Positions 11,794-21,991 are shown, counted from the first letter of the stretch. The stretch: DNA of 64,000 nt from Sambucus nigra (GCA_949130495.1 OX422211.1:536841372-536905371), one strand, 5' to 3'. Notes: generated by a model not told the origin, from the sequence alone. Program-made: numbers and translations.

Positions 11794-14166
11794 ATGCTTA
11801 GGAGGCTTTACAACCTAGTGTCTGAATTCCCGTCCTTGAGAGAGAAACTATTTACCGAGATAAGACGAATAGAGGAAGAGGAAGAGAGGAGACGAGGGGC
11901 CGACCCTAATTGGGTACGACCCATCTTTCCCATTCCTCTTGCCACCATAAGACCATCTGAACCCTCTGAGTCTTGTGGGTCGTCGTCTCGTCCGGCCGAT
12001 ACTCCCAAACCAAGTGAAATGGACGAGAGAAACTCCTCTCCAACTGGTGCTGGAACTTCTGGTAGAAGGGACTCACCTGACCTTAGCCCAGGTTGAGAGA
12101 CTGAGGGTACAATCCCCTCTGAGGCTGTCCCTGTGACAACCCTGTCTCCCAACGCCTTCCAAGTGGCTTTTCCTCAGGGTCCTCCTGCAGGTGATGAGGA
12201 GGACGAGGACGACGATACAGATGATGAGGTCGATACCTCCCATGCCTCGTCTTTTATCTCCTCTGTTAGGGATAGGGACCTTCTGATATGGAGGCATATT
12301 TACAGAGTGCCATCTGGGGTGACTATGAGGGCTCCCTCTGATACTGAGAGGGTTTTTGAGGGAGAAGAGGGAGAGATTGCAGTCTACGAGCAAATGTTCA
12401 AGATAGGTGTTAGACTTCCCTTCCATCCTGCTATTGTAGATATTCTGTCGGCTCTGGGCGTCTCCCCCTCTCAACTTCCACCCAACTCATGGAGGACGAT
12501 TCTGGGTTATATCTCTTTGTGGAAAAACTCTTTCACTGATGAGCCCTCGTCCGACGTGTTCTTAGCCTGCTACAATATCACCTCTTCATCTAAACAGCCC
12601 GGATACTATCATCTGGGAGCGAGAAGGTCTGATAAGAAGCTGCTCCACGTGGCTCAAACTTCCAATCATGATTGGAAAAAAAGGTTCTTCTTCATATCTG
12701 GGGCATGGGAGAGCTCCACCGAGGCGTCCCCTTCTGCCGATGCTCCGAGGGTTCCTAACAGATGGTCTAACCCCTCCATGAAAGCTAGGTCAGACCCCGT
12801 ACTTAGCTTGGAGGAGAGGGATATTGTTGAGTATCTGAGGGGACGAGGGAGAGAGGGTGAGATCCCAAAGTTTGAAGATTTGATGACCCCTCGCTTCCTT
12901 AAAGAGGCTGGTCTGAGGGTCGGCCCTCTGACAGAACTATGTGAGTTATACTGAACATTTTCCCTTCTTTACTTATTTTTGAAGTGTTCTCTCTTTATCT
13001 CTGAACTTTCCTGATTCATCGTATCCTTTTCAGGTCGTCCTGCAGGCGTGTCAGATTACCTCTGGGATATGACTGCTCCAAGCCTTCTTGCTGGTCTGAC
13101 AAAGAAGAAGGGGAAGGAGCCTCAGCAAGCTCCCAAGAAGACAAGGGCCTCAGGGCCGACAGTTGTTGAGCCGACAGCTGTTAGCCACAAAAGGAAGGAG
13201 CCTGAGGCTCCAGTCGAGCCTCGTCCTGACCCTAAGACGAGGGCCAGGGCCGAGGCCTCTGAGGGGGCAACCTCTTCATCAAGCATGGGGGCCTTCTGGT
13301 CTCAGAGTCTGACCCATCTGAGGGCCGACCCCTCATCTCTTATTGCCAATTTGAGGGCGGCCAAGGCCTCGATGTTCTCTGCACCGTCGGCCTCTGACTA
13401 CGAGTTCTTGGCAAAGATGCCCCCTGCCAAAGTGTACGACTACGGTCTGCACTCCCTTGCTCAGGTATTGGTCTTGACCTTCTTTAATTTCATTTTCACT
13501 AACTGTTCCCTCGGCCCTCTTGATATATTTTCATTTTTCTTGCAGTCTGTTTGTGCCTTGACCTCAGCCACCAAGTGGATGGCCGAGAATCAATAAAAGT
13601 TTCACGAAGCTGAGAGGGCCATTCACCATGAGGCTGAGTTGCAGGCAGAGCTAGATACAGCAAAGACTGAGCTTGATACTGCGAGGGCTGAGCTTGAGAG
13701 TGCCAGGACCGAGCATGCTAGGGTCCTAGATGAGCTGATGAGGCAGCACGATGCCGACCTGCAAGCCAAGGACTTTATCATCAAGGATAGGGATGAGGCT
13801 CTGATCAACCTGGAGGCCCAGCATAAGACTGATCTGGAAGCAGCCACCAAGAAAGCTGAGGCTGATGCTATTGAGGCATACAAGACTTCAGATGAATTTC
13901 AGGGCTTCGGCCTAGAATATCTGGAAAGGGGGATTAGGACGGCCTGCCGATGGGTCGTCCTCAAGTTTGGCGATGTCGTCTCCTCTGTTCGCCCATCACT
14001 GGAGGGTGTTCAATTGGACGACCCTCTAATTGCCGAGGCCCTCAACCAAGTGGAGTCCCAAGTCCAGATCGAAGGGGTCGGTACATCTGAAGATCATCCG
14101 ATTCTGGTAACTGAGGAGACCATTCCCATTGATGTTGAGGCCCTGCCCTCTGATGTCGTCCCCTAG
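11794..14166 (+). pseudogene. Antisense three-exon gene inside the Tat element (gypsy-type transposon protein family, PF04195-like)
   Basis: The gene is encoded opposite to gag-pol. My exon model is 11794-12940, 13034-13464 and 13546-14166. Both introns (93 and 81 bp) have GT-AG ends and pyrimidine-rich 3' ends, and both junctions keep the frame (CTA T|GT and CAG|TCT). The product would be about 732 residues. An acidic Ser/Pro-rich N-terminus is followed by a conserved block with LPFHPAIVDILSALGVSPSQ and LPPNSWRTILGYISLW, ending KKRFFFISGAWE. This resembles the family annotated as putative gypsy type transposon (PF04195). A basic linker and a C-terminal coiled coil (about 13620-13880) follow. 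Two in-frame stops, TGA at 12094-12096 and TAA at 13594-13596, break this copy. Function is unknown. Extra antisense ORFs in this position are known in Tat elements. Confidence 0.75.
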
Positions 14167-14324
14167 GGTGGCTGCCTGTAGCCCATACCCTTATTTTTGT
14201 ACTTTTTGTTCAAAGGCCTTGTAAAAACACTTGACACTTATATTTTATTAATACCAGTCTCTTCCATATTTGCTGTCTTCCTTATTTCATTTTATTATGG
14301 CTTGCTCATTGTTGATGCTACTAA
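14167..14324 (+). other. 3' untranslated region of the antisense gene
   Basis: It follows the TAG at 14164-14166. It is T-rich with an ATTTTATTAATA stretch near 14243 that could act as a polyadenylation signal. It leads straight into the tandem array. Confidence 0.35.
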
Positions 14325-15936
14325 CCCTTCCCTCGTCTTTTTTGAGGACCACTGTGGGGTCGTCCCCTAATGTGGCCTCATTATATCCGAGGGTTCAAGT
14401 AACCAAATGACTTTTAAGTAATGTCTTCCCTCGTCTTTTTTTAGGACAGTGGAGGGGTCGTCCCCTCCACTGGCCCTCATTATAGCCGAGGGTTCAACTA
14501 ACCAAATTAATGGATTTTAATTTAGTCTTCCCTCGTCTTTTTTTTAGGGCACTGGAGGGGTCGTCCCCTCCACTGGTCCCCATTATAGCCGAGGGATCAA
14601 CTTTCCAAATTAATGGATTTTAATTTAGTCTTCCCTCGTCTTTTTTGAGGAGAGTGGAGGGGTCGTCCCCTCCACTGGTCCCCATTATAGCCGAGGGATC
14701 AACTAACCAAATTAATGGATTTTAATTTAGTCTTCCCTCGTCTTTTTTTAGGGCAGTGGAGGGGTCGTCCCCTCCACTGGTCCCCATTATAGCCGAGGGA
14801 TCAACTTTCCAAATTAATGGATTTTAATTTAGTCTTCCCTCGTCTTTTTTTTTAGGGCAGTGGAGGGGTCGTCCCCTCCACTGGTCCCCATTATAGCCGA
14901 GGGATCAACTTTCCAAATTAATGGATTTTAATTTAGTCTTCCCTCGTCTTTTTTGAGGAGAGTGGAGGGGTCGTCCCCTCCACTGGTCCCCATTATAGCC
15001 GAGGGATCAACTAACCAAATTAATGGATTTTAATTTAGTCTTCCCTCGTCTTTTTTTGAGGGCAGTGGAGGGGTCGTGCCCTCCACTGGTCCCCATTATA
15101 GCCGAGGGATCAACTTTCCAAATTAATGGATTTTAATTTAGTCTTCCCCCGTCTTTTTTTAGGACAGTGGAGGGGTCGTCCCCTCCACTGGTCCCCATTA
15201 TAGCTGAGGGATCAACTTTCCAAATTAATGGATTTTAATTTAGTCTTCCCTCGTCTTTTTTGAGGAGAGTGGAGGGGTCGTCCCCTCCACTGGTCCCTAT
15301 TATAGCCGAGGGATCAACTAACCAAATTAATGGATTTTAATTTAGTCTCCCCTCGTCTTTTTTGAGGAGAGTGGAGGGGTCGTCCCCTCCACTGGTCCCC
15401 ATTATAGCCGAGGGATCAACTAACCAAATTAATGGATTTTAATTTAGTCTTCCCTCGTCTTTTTTGAGGAGAGTGGAGGGGTCGTCCCCTCCACTGGTCC
15501 CCATTATAGCCGAGGGATCAACTTTCCAAATTAATGGATTTTAATTTAGTCTTCACTCGTCTTTTTTGAGGAGAGTGGAGGGGTCGTCCCCTCCACTGGT
15601 CCCCATTATATCCAAGGGATCAACTTTCCAAATTAATGGATTTTAATTTAGTCTTCCCTCGTCTTTTTTGAGGAGAGTGGAGGGGTCGTCCCCTCCACTG
15701 GTCCCCATTATAGCCGAGGGATCAACTAACCAAATTAATGGATTTTAATTTAGTCTTCCCTCGTCTTTTTTGAGGAGAGTGGAGGGGTCGTCCCCTCCAC
15801 TGGTCCCCATTATAGCCGAGGGATCAACTAACCAAATTAATGGATTTTAATTTAGTCTTCCCTCGTCTTTTTTGAGGTGAGTGGAGGGGTCGCCCCCTCC
15901 ACTGGTCCCCATTATAGCCGAGGGATCAACTTTCCA
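14325..15936. repeat. Tandem array of about 16 units of 103 bp, most with a perfect hairpin
   Basis: The unit CCCTCGTCTTTTTT recurs at about 14330, 14428, 14530, 14631 and then every 102-104 bp to 15859. Most units contain AGTGGAGGGG-TCGT-CCCCTCCACT, a 10-bp perfect stem with a 4-base loop. Exceptions are the first unit (diverged), one with GTGCCCTCC near 15077, and the last with TCGCCCCC. Spacer sequence (ATTAATGGATTTTAATTTAGTC) is nearly identical, with two alternating variants, AACTAACC and AACTTTCC. It lies between the 3' ends of the convergent pol and antisense genes. Arrays in the 3' region of Tat/Ogre elements are a known source of satellites. Confidence 0.92.
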
Positions 15937-16051
15937 TGCATGCTAGGACTGACAACAGGATGAAAGAAACACTGATATTTCTCATTAATTTTCCAAGTGT
16001 TCTGTTGGAGCAACCCTAATTACAATTATGGCCTTTCAAGACCTTACAACA

Positions 16052-17872
16052 CTACTGATAGTATTTCTTCAAATGATCTGCATTCCAAGGGTTTGAAAAA
16101 GGTTCCCCCTCTAAGTTTTCTAGCCTGTAGGTCCCTGGGACAACTTCATCGATGACCCTATATGGGCCATGCCAATTAGGATGGAGCTTGTTGGGTTTCT
16201 GCCAAGTCTTTTTAAGAACCAAGTCTCCCACTGCGATAGGCCTCTGTTTCACCCTTTGGTTGTAAAACCTTGCGGTCCTCTGCTGGTAGGAAGCTTGCCT
16301 TATCTCAGCATCCTCCCTTCTTTCCTCAATCAGGTCTAGGTCAAGTCTTCTCTCTTCCGTATTTCCCTGGGGGTCATACATTTGGACCCTATGAGTAGGA
16401 AACTCCACTTCGATGGGGATGACTGCTTCTGATCCATAAGCTAACATGAATGGGGTCTCCCCGGTAGAGGTCCTTACTGTCGTCTTGTATGCCCACAACA
16501 CTGCATATAACTCCTCGACCCATCTTCCTTTTGCCTCCTCAAGCCTCTTCTTAATCCCATCTAGGATTGTCCTGTTCGTAACTTCGGTTTGCCCATTGGC
16601 CTGAGGTCGGCCTGGAGTGGAGAAAAATTGTTTGATGCTTACCCTCTCACAGTACTTTTGCAGAGAGGCATTCTTGAATTGAGTCCCATTATCCGAGATG
16701 AGGGTGTTGGGTAGACCATATCTGCATATCACATTCTTCCAGATGAACTGGAAGGTCTTCTGCTCCGTGATCGTGACCATCGGTTCGGCCTCTACCCACT
16801 TTGAAAAGTAGTCAATTGCTACGATGAGGAACCGATAGTTATTGACTGCCCTCGGTAGGGGTCCTACCAGGTCAATCCCCCACACTGCAAACGGCCATGG
16901 GGATGTAATGGAGGTGAGGGGCTGATGAGGTTGGTGAGGGATGGTAGCAAATCTTTGGCATTTATCACACTTTTTAACATATGCGGCAGCATCTTTCCCC
17001 AATGTCGGCCACCAGTAGCCTTGGGTGATCACCCTCTTCGCTAAGGATCTTCCCCCAATGTGGCTTGAGCACGACCCTTCATGTACGTCCTGCAGAATGG
17101 TAGGGACTTCTAAGGGATGCACGCATCTAAGTAAGGGGAGCAGAAACCCCTTGTTGTACAGCGTGTCTTCGATGACAGTGAATTTTGCTGCCCTGTATCT
17201 TAGCTTCTTCCTCTCTTGGCTTGCTTCTGGCATCTCTCCCTCTTTAATGTATTTGATCATAGGGTCCATCCATGAAGGTTCTTGAGAAACATTCATGCAA
17301 ACACCAAGTGTTCCCTCGACGTCTTCGATAGCTGGCTGAAACAAAATTTCCACTGGGACCGTCCTCCTGATGTCTGTTCTTGTTGCCGAGCCCAGCCTAG
17401 CAAGGGCATCAGCGCGGCCATTATCAAGCCTAGGTACCCTCCTTAATTTCACTTCTCTGAATCCCTTCAGTAATGATCTCACCTTCTCGAGGTACCTAGC
17501 CATCCTTTCGTCCTTAGCCTCGTAGGCTCCTAGTATCTGATTTACGACTAGCCTTGAATCACTATGGACCAAAATCTGGCCAACACTAAGAGACTTGGCC
17601 AAGGAGAGGCCTGCTACTAAGGCCTCATATTCAGCCTCATTGTTGGAGGCTTTGAAGTTGAACCTCAGGGCGTATTCGACGTCTGTGCCATCGGGTGCTG
17701 ATAGTATCAGTCCAGCACCACTTCCGCTATCACAGGAGGACCCGTCAACGAAGAGGCTCCACGGAGTCTTTCCTTCAAAAAAATTTCCCTCAGAGAGGGA
17801 CCCCTGTCTAAAGATGTATCTTCCCTCTTCATTTTCAGTCACTTTCCTTCTAGCGGTGCCCATCTCAACCAT
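16052..17872 (-). CDS. Archaeal-type RNase H and integrase of the Tat element
   Basis: These 606 codons are in the same frame as the preceding stretch, 21 codons beyond its TAG. Residues 35-175 form the second RNase H: SLFVDGSS, NNEAEYEALVAG, VHSDSRLVVNQ and RADALARL supply the D-E-D-D catalytic set. The integrase has an HHCC finger (HEGSCSSHIGG to CDKCQRFA), then catalytic Asp in WGIDLVGPLP, Asp in LISDNGTQF and Glu in RPQANGQTEV. The C-terminus (NPWNADHLKKYYQ) has no chromodomain. All integrase catalytic residues are intact. ATG 17872 is internal and need not be a real start. Confidence 0.93.
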   Translation of the reverse strand: MVEMGTARRKVTENEEGRYIFRQGSLSEGNFFEGKTPWSLFVDGSSCDSGSGAGLILSAPDGTDVEYALRFNFKASNNEAEYEALVAGLSLAKSLSVGQILVHSDSRLVVNQILGAYEAKDERMARYLEKVRSLLKGFREVKLRRVPRLDNGRADALARLGSATRTDIRRTVPVEILFQPAIEDVEGTLGVCMNVSQEPSWMDPMIKYIKEGEMPEASQERKKLRYRAAKFTVIEDTLYNKGFLLPLLRCVHPLEVPTILQDVHEGSCSSHIGGRSLAKRVITQGYWWPTLGKDAAAYVKKCDKCQRFATIPHQPHQPLTSITSPWPFAVWGIDLVGPLPRAVNNYRFLIVAIDYFSKWVEAEPMVTITEQKTFQFIWKNVICRYGLPNTLISDNGTQFKNASLQKYCERVSIKQFFSTPGRPQANGQTEVTNRTILDGIKKRLEEAKGRWVEELYAVLWAYKTTVRTSTGETPFMLAYGSEAVIPIEVEFPTHRVQMYDPQGNTEERRLDLDLIEERREDAEIRQASYQQRTARFYNQRVKQRPIAVGDLVLKKTWQKPNKLHPNWHGPYRVIDEVVPGTYRLENLEGEPFSNPWNADHLKKYYQ

Positions 17873-17935
17873 ATCTGCTGGTGTGTCTGCGGGTCTGTCT
17901 TCTGTATCCGTCTTCCCGAGGGTCTCACCCTCGAC

Positions 17936-20900
17936 CTAATCATCTCCCCCAGTGAACTCAGCCACGAAGTCTGCCAATGCCTGCCCCTTAATGGCTGTCT
18001 TAGGCTGATACACAATGTCAAACTCCCCCAGCTCTATAGCCCAGGTCATTAGCCTTCCCGATTTTTCAGGCTTGTGTAGGACCTGCCTAAGAGGAGAGTC
18101 AGTAAGGATGACCATAGTATGGGACTGGAAGTACGGTTTCATCTTCCTTGAGGCATGGATCAAGGCATAGGCCAACTTCTCCATCCTCGGGTATCTCTGC
18201 TCTGCCCCCTGGAGTGCCTTGCTATTAAAATATACGGGCTTCTGTATACCGTCCTCGTCTCTCACAATGGCTGCACTGATGGCAGACTCTGAGACGGCGA
18301 GGTACACGTAAAGTTGTTCACCCTGCACGGGTCGTGATAGCAGCAAGGGAGACCCTAGGTATGATTTTAGCTCTTTGAAAGCCTCATCGCATTCTTTACT
18401 CCATTCAAAGGCTTTCCTAAGGATCTTGAAGAATGGTAGACACCTGTCTGTGGCCCTTGACACAAATCTGTTCAAGGCAGCCACTCTCCCTGTGAGCCTC
18501 TGAATGTCTTTAATGGACTTGGGGGTCTTCATCTCAATAAGGGCCCTTATCTTTTCAGGATTGGCCTCGATGCCTCTTTGATTGACAATGAACCCCAAGA
18601 ACTTCCCTGCTCCGACCCCAAAGACACACTTGGTCGGATTAAGCTTCATCTGGTACTTTTCCATCGTGTTAAAGGTCCTCTCCAGGTCTGCTACATGGTC
18701 CTCTGCTTTCAAACTCTTGGTCAGCATGTCATCCACGTAGACCTCCATAGACTTCCCAATTTGGTCTTCGAACATTTTATTTACGAGGCGCTGGTACGTT
18801 GCCCCCGCATTTTTTAGACCAAAGGGCATGACCCTATAGCAGTATGTCCCCTTGTCAGTGATGAAGGCAGTCCTCTCCGAGTCTTCAGGGTTCATGAAGA
18901 TCTGGTTATACCCTGAGTAGGCATCCATAAAACTCATGAGCTCATGGCCTACGGTAGCGTCTACTATCTGGTCAATGCGAGGGAGAGGGAAGCTGTCTTT
19001 GGGGCAGTGCTTGTTGAGGTCTGTGAAGTCCACACACATCCGCCACTTCCCGTTGGCCTTTGGGACAATGACTGCGTTGGACAGCCATTCAGGGTAGACG
19101 ACCTCCCTGATAAACTCAGCGTCTTGTAATTTTTTAACCTCATCCCTGATGACCTCGTACTTCTCTCTAGAGTAAATCCTCCTCTTCTGCTTTACCGGCT
19201 TCACTCCCTCTACCACATTGAGTTTGTGGCACATGATTTCAGGGTCAATCCCTGGCATATCTACATGACTCCACGCGAAGACGCTTCGCCTTCTTCTCAG
19301 CAGTTGGATGAGGTCTTCCTTGATACTGGGCTTCAGAGACTTGCCAACTTGGACGGTTTTTCCCGGGTCATCCTCATCGAGGATGATGGGTTCTACCTCC
19401 TCAGCGGCCTCTCCTTTTTTGAGATTCGTCTCGTCTCTGGGGTCTAGGGTATCAATGTTGTAAGTGGTTGTAGCCCTCTTGTGTGCCTCCTTTTCTTCAG
19501 CGGAGTTGTAGTAGCATTCTCTCGCTGTCGTCTGGTCTCCCTGGACTACCCCCACCCCATAAGGGGTAGGGAACTTAACCATCTGGTGGACTGTGGACGG
19601 CACAGCTTCAAACCCCTTGAGGGCCACACGTCCCAGTATGATGTTGTATGCCGAAAACACATGCTCATCCAGCACAAAGAAACTGACCCTCTTGGTGAGC
19701 CATCTCGGCCATTCGTCCCCCATCCTGACATCAGCCTCATATATTCCCAGGGGGTGAACCTTCTCTCCACTGAACCCAATCAACGGATGATGGTATGGGA
19801 TAAGTCTGGCACGACTGAGGCCCAAGGCCTTGAAGCATGGCCAAAACATCACATCTGCGGACGAGCCCCCATCTACCAGGATCCTCGGCACTTCGCACCC
19901 GTGCACTCTGGTAGTGATGACAAGAGGGTCATCATGCGGGGCCAAGAGGCCTTTGAAGTCCATTCTTGAAAATCCCACGATCAAAGTGTCCATGTCAACC
20001 TTCTTCCTTTTTTCTGACTTGACCTCTAGGAAGGTTGAGTGCACCATCTTCGTTACTGCCTCCGCAACATGGGCCTTCCTGTCAGCGACCTCAGACCCTC
20101 CTCCTGCTAAACCCCCGGAGATCATTCCTACACCGAGCGAGATCATATTGAGCCTCTTGACAGGACCGTCGTCGTCTCTCGGCGGGAGGTCAGGGTCGTC
20201 CTCATCATCAGAAGGGTCGTCCCCTCTTTTTTGAGGACCTTCTCTGCAGGCATCGACTCGCTTCTTTCTGGGGTCGTCCCCTCGGCCCCTCTTGAAGTCG
20301 GCTTTGTCGACGTACTTTCTGAGCTTCCCTTCCTTCAGCATCTTCTCAATCTCGTCTTTCAGAGCAAAGCATTTATCCGTCACGTGGCCGTGGTCTTGGT
20401 GAAATTCGCACCACAGGTTCCTATTTCTCTTGCCGGGGGCTGCCCTCAGCTTCTCAGGCCACTTCAGCGTCCGGTCACTCTTTATCTCATTGAGGATCTG
20501 TTCACAGCTGACCGTCAGAGGGGTGTACCCCGCGAACTTATCATCCATGGTCCTCTTCTTCCCCTCTTTGTTCTTCTTGGGGTATTTATTCCCACTTGCA
20601 CCTCCTTTTTCGTCTCCATGTTTTGCGGCCATCGCCTCTTCGGCGTTCATCACCTTCCCTGCTATTGACAACAGCTCAGCCATCGTCCTCGGAGGGTCTT
20701 CGGCAAGCTTCCATAATAGCTTCCCCTTCTGGAGACCTCCAATCAGGGCTGTCATAGCTATACTCTCCTCACAGTCTTCCACCTCCAGCTTCTCTTTATT
20801 GAATTTGGCTATGTAGTCTCTCAGAGTCTCGTTCTTTCCCTGCTTAACATAGAGCAGGTGTGTGGTCTTCTTCTGTGGCCTCACCCCAAAGCAGAAATTA

Positions 20901-21259
20901 TGGATGAACAGGTCTGCCAACTGCTTAAAGTTTCCAATAGAATTTTTTGGAAGAGACGTGTACCACACATGCGCAGCCCCTGTCAGGGTACCAGAGAAGG
21001 CACGACATCTCATCTCATCTGAGATAGAGTATATGTCTGCCGCGGATTGATACATCTCCACATGGTGGACAGGGTTGGTGCTCCCATCGTATCTTGGGGT
21101 GACCACAGGAGGCTTGAACTTCGATGGCGTGGGGAAGTTGACTATCTTTGCCACAAAGGGTGAGCCTATGGTGTACCCCCTCTGAAGAGGGTCCCGGCTC
21201 TTCAGTATGTCGCCAATCTTATCCTCTAACCGCTGGATTGAGTCATTCCAGGGCCTCAC
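17936..21259 (-). CDS. Gag core, protease, reverse transcriptase and RNase H of the Tat element
   Basis: This is an open stretch of 1,107 codons. The listed first codon is GTG, so the true frame is open further upstream. The gag core (about residues 40-210) has YDGSTNPVHHVEMYQ and HVWYTSLP. A knuckle-like CEFHQDHGHVTDKC follows near residue 285. The aspartic protease motif is ILVDGGSSADV (about 19857-19885). Reverse transcriptase has KCPKDSFPLPRID-type and FMDAYSGYNQI motifs and the catalytic YVDDM (about 18729-18743). The first RNase H follows (LAVSESAISAAIVRDE) and lacks the usual first catalytic Asp, as is common in Tat elements that carry a second RNase H. It ends at TAG 17936-17938. Confidence 0.93.
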   Translation of the reverse strand: MRPWNDSIQRLEDKIGDILKSRDPLQRGYTIGSPFVAKIVNFPTPSKFKPPVVTPRYDGSTNPVHHVEMYQSAADIYSISDEMRCRAFSGTLTGAAHVWYTSLPKNSIGNFKQLADLFIHNFCFGVRPQKKTTHLLYVKQGKNETLRDYIAKFNKEKLEVEDCEESIAMTALIGGLQKGKLLWKLAEDPPRTMAELLSIAGKVMNAEEAMAAKHGDEKGGASGNKYPKKNKEGKKRTMDDKFAGYTPLTVSCEQILNEIKSDRTLKWPEKLRAAPGKRNRNLWCEFHQDHGHVTDKCFALKDEIEKMLKEGKLRKYVDKADFKRGRGDDPRKKRVDACREGPQKRGDDPSDDEDDPDLPPRDDDGPVKRLNMISLGVGMISGGLAGGGSEVADRKAHVAEAVTKMVHSTFLEVKSEKRKKVDMDTLIVGFSRMDFKGLLAPHDDPLVITTRVHGCEVPRILVDGGSSADVMFWPCFKALGLSRARLIPYHHPLIGFSGEKVHPLGIYEADVRMGDEWPRWLTKRVSFFVLDEHVFSAYNIILGRVALKGFEAVPSTVHQMVKFPTPYGVGVVQGDQTTARECYYNSAEEKEAHKRATTTYNIDTLDPRDETNLKKGEAAEEVEPIILDEDDPGKTVQVGKSLKPSIKEDLIQLLRRRRSVFAWSHVDMPGIDPEIMCHKLNVVEGVKPVKQKRRIYSREKYEVIRDEVKKLQDAEFIREVVYPEWLSNAVIVPKANGKWRMCVDFTDLNKHCPKDSFPLPRIDQIVDATVGHELMSFMDAYSGYNQIFMNPEDSERTAFITDKGTYCYRVMPFGLKNAGATYQRLVNKMFEDQIGKSMEVYVDDMLTKSLKAEDHVADLERTFNTMEKYQMKLNPTKCVFGVGAGKFLGFIVNQRGIEANPEKIRALIEMKTPKSIKDIQRLTGRVAALNRFVSRATDRCLPFFKILRKAFEWSKECDEAFKELKSYLGSPLLLSRPVQGEQLYVYLAVSESAISAAIVRDEDGIQKPVYFNSKALQGAEQRYPRMEKLAYALIHASRKMKPYFQSHTMVILTDSPLRQVLHKPEKSGRLMTWAIELGEFDIVYQPKTAIKGQALADFVAEFTGGDD

Positions 21260-21559
21260 AGGGTCGGCCTGGCCGAAGTTATCCCCTGCTGCCTCTCGGA
21301 GGTGGATGGAGGGATCCGCTACGGCAGGCCTGTGTCGGCTATTTACTTACCTTTGGCCGTCATCCCGTCTTTGGGGTCGGCCTTCTGCTTCTTTCCTAGA
21401 TCTCGCTGCGCTTCTTGACTTGGACAACTTGTCTCGCAGGTCATTCACTGGGCCCAGCCTCTCGAAGGCCGACCCCCTGCTCAGACGGTCAAAAGCAGAG
21501 CCTCTTGGGCGATCATCAGGGTTTGGTCTCCCGCACTTTCCTCTACTGTCCTGGAGGGG

Positions 21560-21991
21560 TCATACTGTATTGTTGGAGACCTCATACGGCTCCCAGCATT
21601 CTACTGGAGCCTCTTCTTCCTCCAGATCATCATACCTGTCCTCAGGGCAAGGGTTTCCTTGCCTCCCCAGGCATAAACGCCGGGGGTCGGCAACATCCCT
21701 ACGCCGCTGAGGGGGTGGCAGGTCTTTACGTGGTGCCTGGGGTGGTCCCCTGGCCTCATGCTGTCCTGGAGCTGCTGCCGGAGTAATCATATCGGGTGAG
21801 ACCCCTGGTGGTCTCAGTATGTTCTGACTTAGGGCTGTGAACTGCTCCTGCATCATCCGCTGGCTGGCTGCCAGAGACTTTAGGGCTGCTGCCACATCTG
21901 CCATCTCGGACTGAGGCGGCGGTTGACTGGAACTAGGTCTTCCCCCCTCATCCGGTGGGGGAAGAGGTGGTGGTGGCATCTCAGCTGCCAT
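21560..21991 (-). CDS. Gag N-terminal part, Tat element
   Basis: This is a 143-codon stretch from a good ATG 183 bp inside the 5' LTR. It begins MAAEMPPPPLPPPDE and is rich in Pro, Gln and acidic residues. It has no recognised domain and resembles the disordered N-terminus of Tat-group gag. It ends at a TGA. The frame carries on unchanged for 70 more Arg/Asp-rich codons (for example the repeated RGSAFDRL and RGSAFERL) to the TAA at 21347, then into the gag core. Confidence 0.6.
   Translation of the reverse strand: MAAEMPPPPLPPPDEGGRPSSSQPPPQSEMADVAAALKSLAASQRMMQEQFTALSQNILRPPGVSPDMITPAAAPGQHEARGPPQAPRKDLPPPQRRRDVADPRRLCLGRQGNPCPEDRYDDLEEEEAPVECWEPYEVSNNTV

Larger units (their letters stand above)
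16052..21991 (-). pseudogene. Gag-pol polyprotein frame of the Tat element, interrupted by three stops
   Basis: From the ATG at 21991 to the stop at 16052 there are 1,980 codons in one frame. There is no frameshift. Three nonsense codons interrupt it: TGA at 21560-21562, TAA at 21347-21349 and TAG at 17936-17938. Domains in order are Pro-rich gag N-terminus, gag core, zinc-knuckle-like motif, protease, reverse transcriptase, RNase H, archaeal-type RNase H and integrase. All stops are one base change from a sense codon, for example CGA, CAA and CAG. This is what recent decay by C-to-T change would give, though stop-codon readthrough or splicing of the TAA cannot be excluded from sequence alone. 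The parts are described in the separate entries. Confidence 0.85.

Noticed and set aside
12073..12474. Minus-strand frame of 133 codons inside the antisense gene
   Set aside because: It lies opposite the conserved block of the plus-strand gene and has no recognisable features.
14325..15936. Regular repeat array that could look like a CRISPR array
   Set aside because: Units are repeats of about 103 bp along their full length, with no unique spacers and no cas genes, inside a plant retrotransposon.
17936..17938. Programmed readthrough of the TAG between the two open stretches
   Set aside because: The context (TAG-GTCGAG) does not fit the TAG-CARYYA type, and the stop is not at a gag/pol boundary. 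A mutation is simpler, so it is kept only as a point to check.
19481..21786. Plus-strand open frames up to 167 codons opposite gag-pol
   Set aside because: They are shadows of the minus-strand polyprotein with no motif or splice support, unlike the antisense gene at 11794-14166.
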